Below, piece after piece: positions 16,000-23,576 of a stretch of DNA of 64,000 nucleotides. The notes below the pieces were generated by a model. The model saw only the letters and a list, made by a program, of their open reading frames with translations. It was not told the origin of the DNA and searched no databases. A program made the position numbers and the translations under genes. Where the stretch lies: positions 806,001 to 870,000 of the forward strand of contig NZ_JTFC01000031.1 of NCBI RefSeq assembly GCF_003991225.1, written 5' to 3'. The stretch's first letter is position 1, and each line of letters begins with the position of its first letter. This stretch comes from Candidatus Kurthia intestinigallinarum. Lineage in GTDB: Bacteria > Bacillota > Bacilli > Bacillales_A > Planococcaceae.

Positions 16000-17166
16000 A
16001 TGAAATTATCAAAAAAGATGCAACAACTTCCTGAGCAATTTTTCGCGAAGCTATCAAAAAATGTGGCAGAGGCAGTGGCAGAAGGACGCGATGTCATTAA
16101 CTTAGGACAAGGGAACCCGGACCGTCCAACACCAACACATATTATTGAGGCGATGCAGCAAGCAACCGCTGACCCTAGCATGCACAAATATTCACCATTT
16201 CGTGGTACAGTAGAGTTTAAAGAGGCAATCGCCACATTTTATAAACGTGAATACGATGTTGATATTGACCCTAATACGGAAGTCGCCATTTTATTCGGTG
16301 CCAAAGCAGGCTTAGTCGAATTGCCAATGGTTATGCTAGATGAGGGTGATACGATGCTATTACCTGACCCAGGGTACCCTGATTATTTATCCGGTGTAGC
16401 CCTAGCCAATATCCAATTTGAAACGATGCCACTAACGGCTGACAATCAGTTTTTACCGGACTACAATGCATTAACTTCGGCACAAAAACAGGCTGCAAAG
16501 CTTTTGTATATCAACTATCCAAACAATCCGACAGGCGCTGTTGCAACACCCGAATTTTTCGCTGAAACCGTCGCATTAGCCAAGGAGCATGATATTGCAG
16601 TGATGCATGATTTCGCCTATGGTTCACTTGGCTATGATGGCATTCGTCCACCAAGCTTCCTGCAAACCGCGGGCGCTAAAGAGATCGGTGTTGAATTTTA
16701 TACGCTATCAAAAACGTATAATATGGCCGGCTGGCGCGTTGGCTTTGCAGTCGGAAATCGCGACATGATTGCTGGCTTAAATCTTATTCAGGACCATCTC
16801 TATTGCAGTCTATTCCCTGCTATCCAGCATGCCGGTGCCGTGGCGCTAACCTCCTCACAGCAATGTGTGACGGAGCAACTAGCGATTTACGAGGCACGCC
16901 GTCATGCTTTAAAAGAGGCTACCGCAAAAATCGGCTGGGACATTACCATTCCAGCGGGTAGCTTCTTTGCATGGCTACCTGTGCCAAAGGGTATGACAAG
17001 CGAAGAGTTTGCGGATGTACTGCTTGCTAAAGCCAATGTTGCCGTTGCGGCTGGTAATGGCTTTGGTGAGCACGGCGAGGGCTATGTTCGCGTCGGTTTA
17101 CTCGTTGATGAGGCCCGTATTCACGAAGCAATGGAGCGCATCGCCACACTTAATCTATTCGCTTAA
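16000..17166 (+). CDS. mtnE: Methionine-salvage aminotransferase MtnE
   Basis: PLP fold-type I aminotransferase of 388 residues that aminates 4-methylthio-2-oxobutanoate to methionine, preferring glutamine as donor. Motifs: NLGQGNPDRPTP near 34-45, LLYINYPNNPTGAV near 165-178, catalytic lysine in YTLSKTYNMAGWRVG near 231-245, and AAGNGFGEHGEGYVRVG near the C-terminus. The overall sequence follows B. subtilis YkrV closely. ATG 16000 has GGAGGCACCTAC upstream. Divergent mtnU supplies the partner amidase; the other mtn genes are not in the window. It probably forms an operon with the small membrane gene that follows. Confidence 0.92.
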   Translation: MKLSKKMQQLPEQFFAKLSKNVAEAVAEGRDVINLGQGNPDRPTPTHIIEAMQQATADPSMHKYSPFRGTVEFKEAIATFYKREYDVDIDPNTEVAILFGAKAGLVELPMVMLDEGDTMLLPDPGYPDYLSGVALANIQFETMPLTADNQFLPDYNALTSAQKQAAKLLYINYPNNPTGAVATPEFFAETVALAKEHDIAVMHDFAYGSLGYDGIRPPSFLQTAGAKEIGVEFYTLSKTYNMAGWRVGFAVGNRDMIAGLNLIQDHLYCSLFPAIQHAGAVALTSSQQCVTEQLAIYEARRHALKEATAKIGWDITIPAGSFFAWLPVPKGMTSEEFADVLLAKANVAVAAGNGFGEHGEGYVRVGLLVDEARIHEAMERIATLNLFA

Positions 17167-17178
17167 GAGGTGACACTT

Positions 17179-17481
17179 GTGGTTATCATTTCATTAATTA
17201 TTAGTGCCTTTGTTGGCTTTATAAGCATTGCGACACAGCGCTATGTTCTAAATCAGCTTGGCAATCAAGATAAAAAGAAAGTTGTTTTCATTTATGGTTT
17301 TGGCACAACGCTTGGTGTCTTTTTAGCATTCATGGTCATGCTACGCCTAAAATTACCGGTAAATTCATTTTTTGAATTTATCATTCAAATTTTACTCGTG
17401 GCCGTTATTGCCATTGTCGCCGGTAAAATTATGTACGCCGTTTCACCAAAGGCGTATAAGGACATTAAGGCTAAGGAATAA
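17179..17481 (+). CDS. Small three-helix membrane protein, unknown function
   Basis: 100 residues with hydrophobic segments at about 2-20, 36-57 and 64-88, and a lysine-rich tail. Start taken as GTG 17179 with GAGGTG (17168-17173) upstream; GTG 17170 overlaps that site. It begins 13 bases after mtnE, so it is probably cotranscribed. The family is not recognised. Confidence 0.65.
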   Translation: MVIISLIISAFVGFISIATQRYVLNQLGNQDKKKVVFIYGFGTTLGVFLAFMVMLRLKLPVNSFFEFIIQILLVAVIAIVAGKIMYAVSPKAYKDIKAKE

Positions 17482-17489
17482 AAAAGAAG

Positions 17490-17955
17490 AAATCTCATTT
17501 GAAAGTGAGAAAAAAAGGGCAATTTCCTTCAACTGAATTTGACGGACGCTTTCCTGGGGCATGGCGGAAGCCTCCTCGCTCGCAAGCTCACTGCGGGGTC
17601 TTCCGCTCATGCTAAGAGATAGGGCTCCCCTAGGAGTCGCCGTCAAATTCTTGTTTCACTACCTTTTTCGGCATTCAGCTGGGATTTAGCTTTGCCAAAA
17701 CATGCGTATTATCGTAGTTGAATAGCTCAATGCTGGCGTTATCAGCGAACATGCCTTTACCGGGTATGCTCATGATAACGCCTTTTTCTTTGATTGCTTG
17801 CTCATACGATGTCCCTTATACATCTAGCATTTCGTTCCTTGCATGTTTACTAACTTCATATTTAATGACCTTCAGTTTTTTTCGTGCGAATACACTTGGT
17901 TTTTGCCCATAAAAAAAACACTTTCAAAGAGCTTACCTCCTTTGAAAGTGTTTTT
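17490..17955 (-). mobile_element. Second IS3-derived deletion element, more decayed
   Basis: Minus-strand counterpart of 114-664: leader hairpin, orfA start ATGGGCAAAAACC (near 17910), the same jump to orfB sequence (AAAGAAAAAGGCGTTATCATG), IS3 OrfB signature remnants, AAGCTAAAT for the SPVQYR region, then the GC-rich palindrome and CTCACTTTC. The outer tips and part of orfB are lost and no target duplication is visible. It fills the gap between the small membrane gene and kbl. Confidence 0.75.
17535..17650. repeat. GC-rich palindromic repeat, copy 2
   Basis: 116 bp bounded by GAATTTGACGG / CCGTCAAATTC, the same element as 509-614 but inverted and about 10 bp longer through a small insertion near 17610-17625. 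It sits at the same place in the IS derivative. Confidence 0.75.
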
Positions 17956-17957
17956 CT
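17911..17957. terminator. Terminator-like hairpin after kbl (part of the IS derivative)
   Basis: ACACTTTCAAAG (17918-17929) / CTTTGAAAGTGT (17940-17951), 12 perfect pairs with T-runs on both strands, nine bases past the kbl stop. The sequence is homologous to the IS hairpin at 155-186, so an IS leader appears to serve as the kbl terminator. Confidence 0.75.
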
Positions 17958-17965
17958 TTTTAGAT

Positions 17966-19156
17966 TCATGAAATAACGCCCAATTCTTTGCCGACTTTTT
18001 CGTAAATGGCAATGGCATCGTCAAGCATTTCCTTCGTATGCGCCGCAGTTGGCATATTACGCACACGTCCTGTCCCTTTTGGAACGGTTGGGAATACGAT
18101 TGATTTCGCATAAACGCCCTCTTCAATAAGGCGTTTTGAGAATTGTTGTGTCAGTGTTTCATCACCGATAATACATGGTGTGATTGGCGTTTCAGAGTGT
18201 CCGATATTAAATCCTAACTTTTGAAGGCCTGCTTTTAAATAATCGCCATTGTCCCATAGCTTATCATGAAGCTCTGTTGAATCGATGATCATTTGAACAG
18301 CCGCTGTAATCGCTGCAACGTCTGCTGGTGGTAGTGCTGTTGAGAATAAGAATGGACGAGAGCGTACTTTCAGCCAATCAATAACATTTTGTTTTCCTGC
18401 TACGTAGCCACCGACAACACCGATGGCTTTTGATAATGTACCGATTTGGAAGTCGATTTCATTTTGTAGACCAAAATGTTTAACCGTTCCTTTCCCCTTA
18501 CCCGTTACACCTGAGCCATGTGCGTCATCAACATACGTAATTAAATCGAATTCTTTTGCGATTTCGACGATTTCTGGTAGTTTCGCAATGTCGCCATCCA
18601 TTGAAAAGACGCCATCTGTGATGACCATGATTTTGTTGTACAAGCCCGATTCAGTTGCTTCTTTGGCCTTATTTCGAAGGTCTTCCATATCCGAGTGATT
18701 GAACGCGATGATTTTCGCTTTTGATAAACGACAACCATCAATGATAGAGGCATGATTTAATTGGTCAGATAAAATAGCATCGTTTTTATCCATCACAGCA
18801 GAAATCGCCGCCATATTACAGTTGAAGCCAGATTGATAGCTAATCGCCGCTTCTGTTCCTTTAAATTCAGCGAGTTTTTCTTCTAGCTTCACATGTAAAT
18901 CAAGCGTCCCATTAATCGTACGTACTGCACCGGCACCTACGCCATAGGTTGCGATTGTTTTTTGCGCTACCGCTTTTAAATCTTCGTTTGTCGCAAGGCC
19001 TAAATAGTTATTTGACGATAGGTTAATGAGCTGCTTACCGCGAATGGTAATGACCGGACCGTTTGCACCTTCTACAGGGTCAATTTCATTGTATAAGCCT
19101 TGTTCTTTTAATGCTTGTAAGTTTTCATCTACGAATGTATTTAAAATTTTTGACAC
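17966..19156 (-). CDS. kbl: Glycine C-acetyltransferase (2-amino-3-ketobutyrate CoA ligase)
   Basis: PLP alpha-oxoamine synthase of 396 residues that cleaves 2-amino-3-ketobutyrate with CoA to glycine and acetyl-CoA, the second step of threonine breakdown. Motifs: [11 protein letters not shown] near 47, GSGAGxR-like [13 protein letters not shown] near 73, DDAHGSG near 205, PLP lysine in [13 protein letters not shown] near 242. Start taken as GTG 19156 (AAAGGATGATTT upstream), which gives the usual family length; the longer frame to 19210 lacks a site. The partner dehydrogenase is at 10872-11822. KBL versus BioF: no bio genes nearby, and the sequence follows Bacillus Kbl. Confidence 0.88.
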   Translation of the reverse strand: MSKILNTFVDENLQALKEQGLYNEIDPVEGANGPVITIRGKQLINLSSNNYLGLATNEDLKAVAQKTIATYGVGAGAVRTINGTLDLHVKLEEKLAEFKGTEAAISYQSGFNCNMAAISAVMDKNDAILSDQLNHASIIDGCRLSKAKIIAFNHSDMEDLRNKAKEATESGLYNKIMVITDGVFSMDGDIAKLPEIVEIAKEFDLITYVDDAHGSGVTGKGKGTVKHFGLQNEIDFQIGTLSKAIGVVGGYVAGKQNVIDWLKVRSRPFLFSTALPPADVAAITAAVQMIIDSTELHDKLWDNGDYLKAGLQKLGFNIGHSETPITPCIIGDETLTQQFSKRLIEEGVYAKSIVFPTVPKGTGRVRNMPTAAHTKEMLDDAIAIYEKVGKELGVIS

Positions 19157-19293
19157 ACAAATCATCCTTTCCCGTTCAGTTGCTCCTATTCTAACATACT
19201 TTTCTGACAATGTTCATTTCAAACGTACATTTTTTTATTTGTGCTTTGAAAAGTTATTATAAATACTACATTTGTCTTTCTCAAAAAAACATT

Positions 19294-19325
19294 AAAAAAG
19301 CATCTCACGATTGTGAGATGCTTTT
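19294..19325 (-). terminator. Terminator of the secreted protease gene
   Basis: GCATCTCAC-GATT-GTGAGATGC stem with flanking A/T runs, eight bases beyond the stop at 19333. Confidence 0.85.
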
Positions 19326-19332
19326 ATCTAGC

Positions 19333-21453
19333 TTAACGTGCCCATTTCGGTCCTTTACCCTTGCCTTTATTTGGCTTGTCTTTCTTTTCTTTAAACAATA
19401 CTTCATATGTGAAGTCTACTGGTTTAATGTCACCAGGATTTGCTGCATATGTCGTAATCATTTTGACATTGCCCTCTTTTAACATATTGTTTAATTGAAG
19501 CGCTTTTGTTTCTGTGACATCGTAAGGGTCTACTTGTTCTACTTTTGTTTTACCGTTTTTCTTCGTTTGGATGAATGTCGTTAAGAATTTAACATAGTCT
19601 TTATTGAGCGCTGATTGCGTCGTTAAGCCAGTCGTTGAATCCCCCTTAATCGACACGCCTGCCTCATCAATTTTAATATCTTTGACGAACCAGCCTTTTT
19701 CTTCTGTACCCCAGTCTGTTAAGTAACGGAATGATACTAAAACATTTTGGCCTTTGTATTTTGATAAATCAAAGGCTTCATTTTGCCATGTTTCTACTGA
19801 ACCAGTGAAGCCAGGTACATTTTCTTTGATTTTTGGATAACCCTGCTCATCAACATCTGTACGTGTATTGATATTTGATAAGCTCTCCCACGTTTGGCCG
19901 TTATCCGTTGATACTTGAACAACACCATAATCCCATGCATCTTCAATCGCATATAGATTTTGGAATGTTAGCGTTGGATTTGTCGCTTTCGTTAAGTCTG
20001 CCGCAAAAATCATTTCATGATCTGCTTGTGAGCCCTTACCGCCCCATAAAACATTGCCACTGCCTGTCACAGGATCTGTCACAGTCGTCCATTCAAGTGG
20101 TAAGAAGTCTGCACCGTTGAAGCGTAAGCCCTGTACTTCTTTTGTAAAGTCGAATGATTTAAAGTCGCCGCCCCATGCCGGAACGCCTTCTTTTTCATAA
20201 GTTTTAGCTGATTCATAATCAACCGTTTTGCCACGTTTTGTGCCAGCGCGGTCTACCGGCAAGCTACGTAAATCTACGCTATCAATATCATATTTCGAGC
20301 TTACTGACTTATCATCTAGCGCCACAGCTGTTTGGAAATCTTGATATACTTTTGTAAACGTCGTACCACGTTCACGCAGCGCATGGTCTACACTTTCCAT
20401 GCCTTGACGCTCGCCATCTGTTGCGATTTCTTTAATGAAATCATGACCGAATTTGTCATATAAATATTGTGTGAATAAGTATACTTGACCATAATCGGCA
20501 ATCGTTTCAGGTCCTGTTGTAGCAGTCGCATGCTCATCCCAGTTCACAAGTGAATTTTCTGGGTGATCTAAGAAGAAGTTAATCGAGCTATCTGGACCAC
20601 CATAGCCACCTAAGTATTCAGAGAATGTCGAGAAACCTTCATTCAACCAAGATTCTTCTGATGGGTCATGGTCTGCTTGAATTAAATGCTGTAATTCATG
20701 AATTGTTGTACCATAAAATGTTTCTTCTAAGCGCGTATCCCAGCTATTTGTATCAATTGTCACGATGTTACGGTTAATATAGTTTTCAATTGTTTGCCAA
20801 TAGAAGCCCGCTACAAAGAATGGATAATCTGGATTGTTCCAGCCCTCATCTTGCACGTTATCCACAAGGATGATGACCTTGTCTGAGCCTTCATAATAAT
20901 CTGCTGGTAAACCAATTTGTCCTGGCAGTCTCGCTTTTGAGCCATCTAATACATCTGGTGTACCGAAGAAATCCGTTACTTTCGGATAAATATTTGACTC
21001 AAACTCATCACGAAGTTTGTCCACCTGTGCTTGCGTCACAACATCTGCTTCACGTGGATTGTCTGGTCCATAAGACAAGTCATGTGCTACCCAAATTTCC
21101 ACATTGTCGCCCACACTACGCATCGTAAAATCTTTTAATGAAAGATTATTCGTTAAGAATTTTTTCGTTCCACCGTCATACGTAAAATCACTATCATTAT
21201 CCGATGTTGCTTTTGTTTGTGCTTCATCAGCTTGCGCTTGAAGTCTTTTTTTCAGTTTTGCGTTAAAATCTGCATCTTTTGATAACTTGTCTAAATATGG
21301 GTCAATGGAGATGACATCCCCGTAACGTTCTGTATCGAAGTTCTTCAAGTCTTTGTCTGTTGTTGCCGCACTTGCCCCTGCAACTGGTGTTAATAAAGAT
21401 GTTAATAATGCACCTGCTAATAATAACGATCGCCACTTTTTACCTTTTTGCAC
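19333..21453 (-). CDS. Secreted immune-inhibitor-A-like metalloprotease (peptidase M6 type)
   Basis: 706 residues. Signal peptide (basic KGKKWR, then LLLAGALLTSLL, cleavage after GASA). A charged propeptide-like region to about 110 is followed by a catalytic domain with the zinc motif HELQHLIQADHD near 255 and downstream WLNEGFSTFSE supplying the third ligand glutamate. The region 420-600 (WTTVTDPVTGSG, WESLSNINT, VSFRYLTDWGTEEKGW) looks like the MAM/jelly-roll domain of immune inhibitor A proteases. The tail is lysine-rich (KGKGKGPKW). Start GTG 21453 has AAAGGTGG upstream; the frame from 21483 does not. A CodY-like box lies 52 bp upstream. Confidence 0.82.
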   Translation of the reverse strand: MQKGKKWRSLLLAGALLTSLLTPVAGASAATTDKDLKNFDTERYGDVISIDPYLDKLSKDADFNAKLKKRLQAQADEAQTKATSDNDSDFTYDGGTKKFLTNNLSLKDFTMRSVGDNVEIWVAHDLSYGPDNPREADVVTQAQVDKLRDEFESNIYPKVTDFFGTPDVLDGSKARLPGQIGLPADYYEGSDKVIILVDNVQDEGWNNPDYPFFVAGFYWQTIENYINRNIVTIDTNSWDTRLEETFYGTTIHELQHLIQADHDPSEESWLNEGFSTFSEYLGGYGGPDSSINFFLDHPENSLVNWDEHATATTGPETIADYGQVYLFTQYLYDKFGHDFIKEIATDGERQGMESVDHALRERGTTFTKVYQDFQTAVALDDKSVSSKYDIDSVDLRSLPVDRAGTKRGKTVDYESAKTYEKEGVPAWGGDFKSFDFTKEVQGLRFNGADFLPLEWTTVTDPVTGSGNVLWGGKGSQADHEMIFAADLTKATNPTLTFQNLYAIEDAWDYGVVQVSTDNGQTWESLSNINTRTDVDEQGYPKIKENVPGFTGSVETWQNEAFDLSKYKGQNVLVSFRYLTDWGTEEKGWFVKDIKIDEAGVSIKGDSTTGLTTQSALNKDYVKFLTTFIQTKKNGKTKVEQVDPYDVTETKALQLNNMLKEGNVKMITTYAANPGDIKPVDFTYEVLFKEKKDKPNKGKGKGPKWAR

Positions 21454-21504
21454 ATAAAGCCCACCTTTCGAGTAATGTTTCACTATATTATTTTATCATT
21501 TCGG

Positions 21505-21519
21505 AATTTTCTGAAAAAT
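21505..21519. promoter_or_regulatory. CodY-like box (14/15) before the protease gene
   Basis: AATTTTCTGAAAAAT against AATTTTCWGAAAATT. It covers the expected promoter of the secreted protease. CodY repression of extracellular proteases is common in Bacillales. Confidence 0.5.
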
Positions 21520-21597
21520 AAGCTAATATATGTGTTTTTTAAAATTATTTTGTATTTCTTTCGACTTGCGAAATATAAATGAACTGTAGGTGAAAAG

Positions 21598-21652
21598 TTA
21601 TCCACATGTGGATAAAATGAAAAAATGTATAAGGAAGATTATCTGTGGATAA
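21598..21652. other. Cluster of three perfect DnaA boxes
   Basis: TTATCCACA at 21598-21606 abuts its inverted copy TGTGGATAA at 21607-21615, and another TGTGGATAA lies at 21644-21652. All match the 9-base DnaA consensus exactly. The cluster is intergenic, between the protease and a membrane protein gene. No dnaA or origin genes are nearby. Confidence 0.7.
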
Positions 21653-21667
21653 CTTTCCTTATACATT
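21624..21667 (-). terminator. Terminator of the YczE-like gene with a DnaA box in its loop
   Basis: A perfect 13-bp inverted repeat, AATGTATAAGGAA (21624-21636) / TTCCTTATACATT (21655-21667), overlapping the stop codon of the gene ending at 21666 and followed on the minus strand by a T-run. The loop contains the DnaA box 21644-21652. Confidence 0.75.
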
Positions 21668-22295
21668 ATTTATACATTAGTGTCGGTTCTTTAATAAAAT
21701 GCGCTAATATACGGCGGCTTACTGGCAGTACAACTTGAATGATTGGACCGAGTGCAAATACCATAATAATCGTACCGATACCTACTGGACCACCCATAAT
21801 ATAACCAAGCCCTGCCGCGAAAATCTCCATCGCTGTACGCGCAACCGTAATGCTGACATGTAATTTTTCAACAGCAATCATCATTAAACTATCTCGGGGA
21901 CCTTCGCCAAGATTCGTTGATACATAAACACCGCATCCTACTGCGATACCAACAATACCAAGCACAAAACAACCAAACTGCGTTAATGGTGTATGTGCTG
22001 CTGGTAAAATGCTATTAAAGAAATCTAAAAATACGCCGCAAAAAATCATATTCATAAACGTGCCAATTCGTGGCAGGCGTTTTAATAAAATCGCTGTTAA
22101 AGCGATAATCACGAGGCCAATAATGATCGACCAAGCACCAACTGATAATCCAAAGTGATAAAACATGCCGATGTGTAAAACATCCCATGAACCAACACCA
22201 TAGCGCTGTCCACGAATCGTTAGAGCGATGCCCAAACCGATAAACATAATCCCAATGAAGAAAAATAGCCAGCGGATTGCGAACTCTTTTCTCAC
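21666..22295 (-). CDS. YczE/YyaS-family membrane protein
   Basis: 209 residues with five to six hydrophobic segments; the YQ-type motif GVGSWDVLHIG near residue 33 and NLGEGPRDSLMM near 128 are diagnostic of the YczE/YyaS (BCR/YitT COG2364) family. Function is unknown; B. subtilis YczE affects bacillaene/surfactin-related post-translational steps. ATG 22295 follows AAAGAAGGATGTCGTGTG. Single gene between two terminators. Confidence 0.75.
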   Translation of the reverse strand: MRKEFAIRWLFFFIGIMFIGLGIALTIRGQRYGVGSWDVLHIGMFYHFGLSVGAWSIIIGLVIIALTAILLKRLPRIGTFMNMIFCGVFLDFFNSILPAAHTPLTQFGCFVLGIVGIAVGCGVYVSTNLGEGPRDSLMMIAVEKLHVSITVARTAMEIFAAGLGYIMGGPVGIGTIIMVFALGPIIQVVLPVSRRILAHFIKEPTLMYK

Positions 22296-22315
22296 ACGAC
22301 ATCCTTCTTTCTATA

Positions 22316-22353
22316 TAAAAAAGCTGCGACAAGGAATATTCCATGTCGCAGCC
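22316..22353 (-). terminator. Terminator after ybaK
   Basis: GCTGCGACA (22323-22331) / TGTCGCAGC (22344-22352), inner GGAATATTCC, with a minus-strand T-run. Confidence 0.85.
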
Positions 22354-22394
22354 ATATGTTCAACTGCAACTCGACAATTGTATCAAACGATGAC

Positions 22395-22886
22395 TTAAAT
22401 ATCAACGGTAATATCAACAATTTCGGCCTTTGCAGCTGTCACTAGATTGTCGGGTGTTAAGCATAATTGCATCCCACGTTTTCCGGCGCTCACTAATACT
22501 TCATCCACTTGCTTTACAGCTTCATCCACAAACGTTGGATAATGTTTCTTCATGCCAATTGGTGAACAGCCTCCACGAATGTAGCCTGTATTTGCCAATA
22601 AATCTTTGACATGAAGCATTTCTATTTTTTTCTCATGTACGGCCTTTGCAGCTTTCTTCAAATCGAGCTCCTTAGCGACTGGAATCACAAAAACATAGAG
22701 CTGACCTTTTGTTGATTTCGCAACGAGTGTTTTAAACACTTTTTCAACTGGCTGCCCAACTTCCTTCGCCGCTGTCACACCGTCTAAATGGTCTTCATTC
22801 ACTTCATATTCCTGCAAATGATACGGGATTTTTTGTTGATCTAGCAGTCGTACTGCATTGGTCTTATGAATTTTTTGCTTTGCCAA
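22395..22886 (-). CDS. ybaK: Cys-tRNA(Pro)/Cys-tRNA(Cys) deacylase YbaK/EbsC
   Basis: Trans-editing hydrolase of 163 residues that removes cysteine mischarged on tRNA(Pro). The invariant lysine lies in KVFKTLVAK near 49-57; the GGCSPIGMKK loop near 103-112 and KRGMQLCLTP are family hallmarks. Soluble and cytoplasmic. ATG 22886 with AAGGAAGTGTAC upstream. It lies 18 bases after the gene at 22905 and is probably its operon partner. Confidence 0.9.
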   Translation of the reverse strand: MAKQKIHKTNAVRLLDQQKIPYHLQEYEVNEDHLDGVTAAKEVGQPVEKVFKTLVAKSTKGQLYVFVIPVAKELDLKKAAKAVHEKKIEMLHVKDLLANTGYIRGGCSPIGMKKHYPTFVDEAVKQVDEVLVSAGKRGMQLCLTPDNLVTAAKAEIVDITVDI

Positions 22887-22904
22887 AATCGTACACTTCC
22901 TTCA

Positions 22905-23495
22905 TTACGCAATGTGATAAAACATTGGTTCATCAAATCGGAATCCACTACGAGCCATCTGTACTTGGAATTGATATTTCGACGCCGCCTGTTCAAATAA
23001 GCGATTACGAACCGTTTCTTTATACTGCTGCTCGGTTGGTTGCACTGTTAAACTGTCCACATTTTTCTTAGATGTAGCATCGATGCTGTCTGAGTTAGTA
23101 GTGAACTGTGTTTTTTGTGCGATATAGTCAGCTGCAGACTGAGCTACTTGCAAATCCTGTGCTGTTGGGTTGTCGCTCGATAAAGCGGATTGCTGCACAC
23201 GCTTTAAAATATCGATTGCTTCCTCGTCGCTTGCCATTGCGACTACGTCATGAATTTCAGGATAATTTGGTGTCGTCTCCTGCAATTCACGAATAGCTTG
23301 CTGCAAGGCTGGTTTTGCCTGGTGCTCTTTTTTCCCTGTTAATAAATCGACTAATTCGTCGAGTGCCGGATTTGATTTTGGCTGAAAATATTGCGCATTT
23401 TTCTTATATGCCTCATCTGCATTTTTTTGCTTTAATACACGTTTCCGGTTTTCAATCTCCGTATAGCGATTATTTAGGATTGCTGCTAATTTCAT
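22905..23495 (-). CDS. Hypothetical helical protein
   Basis: 196 residues, highly charged and Gln-rich, probably mostly alpha-helical, no signal peptide or membrane segment, ending FRFDEPMFYHIA. Start taken as ATG 23495 behind AAAGAGGTG; the frame start nine bases earlier is a GTG inside that site. It lies between topB and ybaK on the same strand. I do not recognise it. Confidence 0.7.
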   Translation of the reverse strand: MKLAAILNNRYTEIENRKRVLKQKNADEAYKKNAQYFQPKSNPALDELVDLLTGKKEHQAKPALQQAIRELQETTPNYPEIHDVVAMASDEEAIDILKRVQQSALSSDNPTAQDLQVAQSAADYIAQKTQFTTNSDSIDATSKKNVDSLTVQPTEQQYKETVRNRLFEQAASKYQFQVQMARSGFRFDEPMFYHIA

Positions 23496-23576
23496 ATCGT
23501 CCACCTCTTTCCACTATTCAGATGTTTTTTTCATCTTACCACTACTTGAAAAAAAAGTGACCCAGGAATGCGCAAA

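Noticed and set aside
20858-20866. Further DnaA box (also one at 61032-61040)
   Set aside because: Single perfect 9-mers inside coding sequences; about what chance predicts for 64 kb, unlike the intergenic cluster at 21598.
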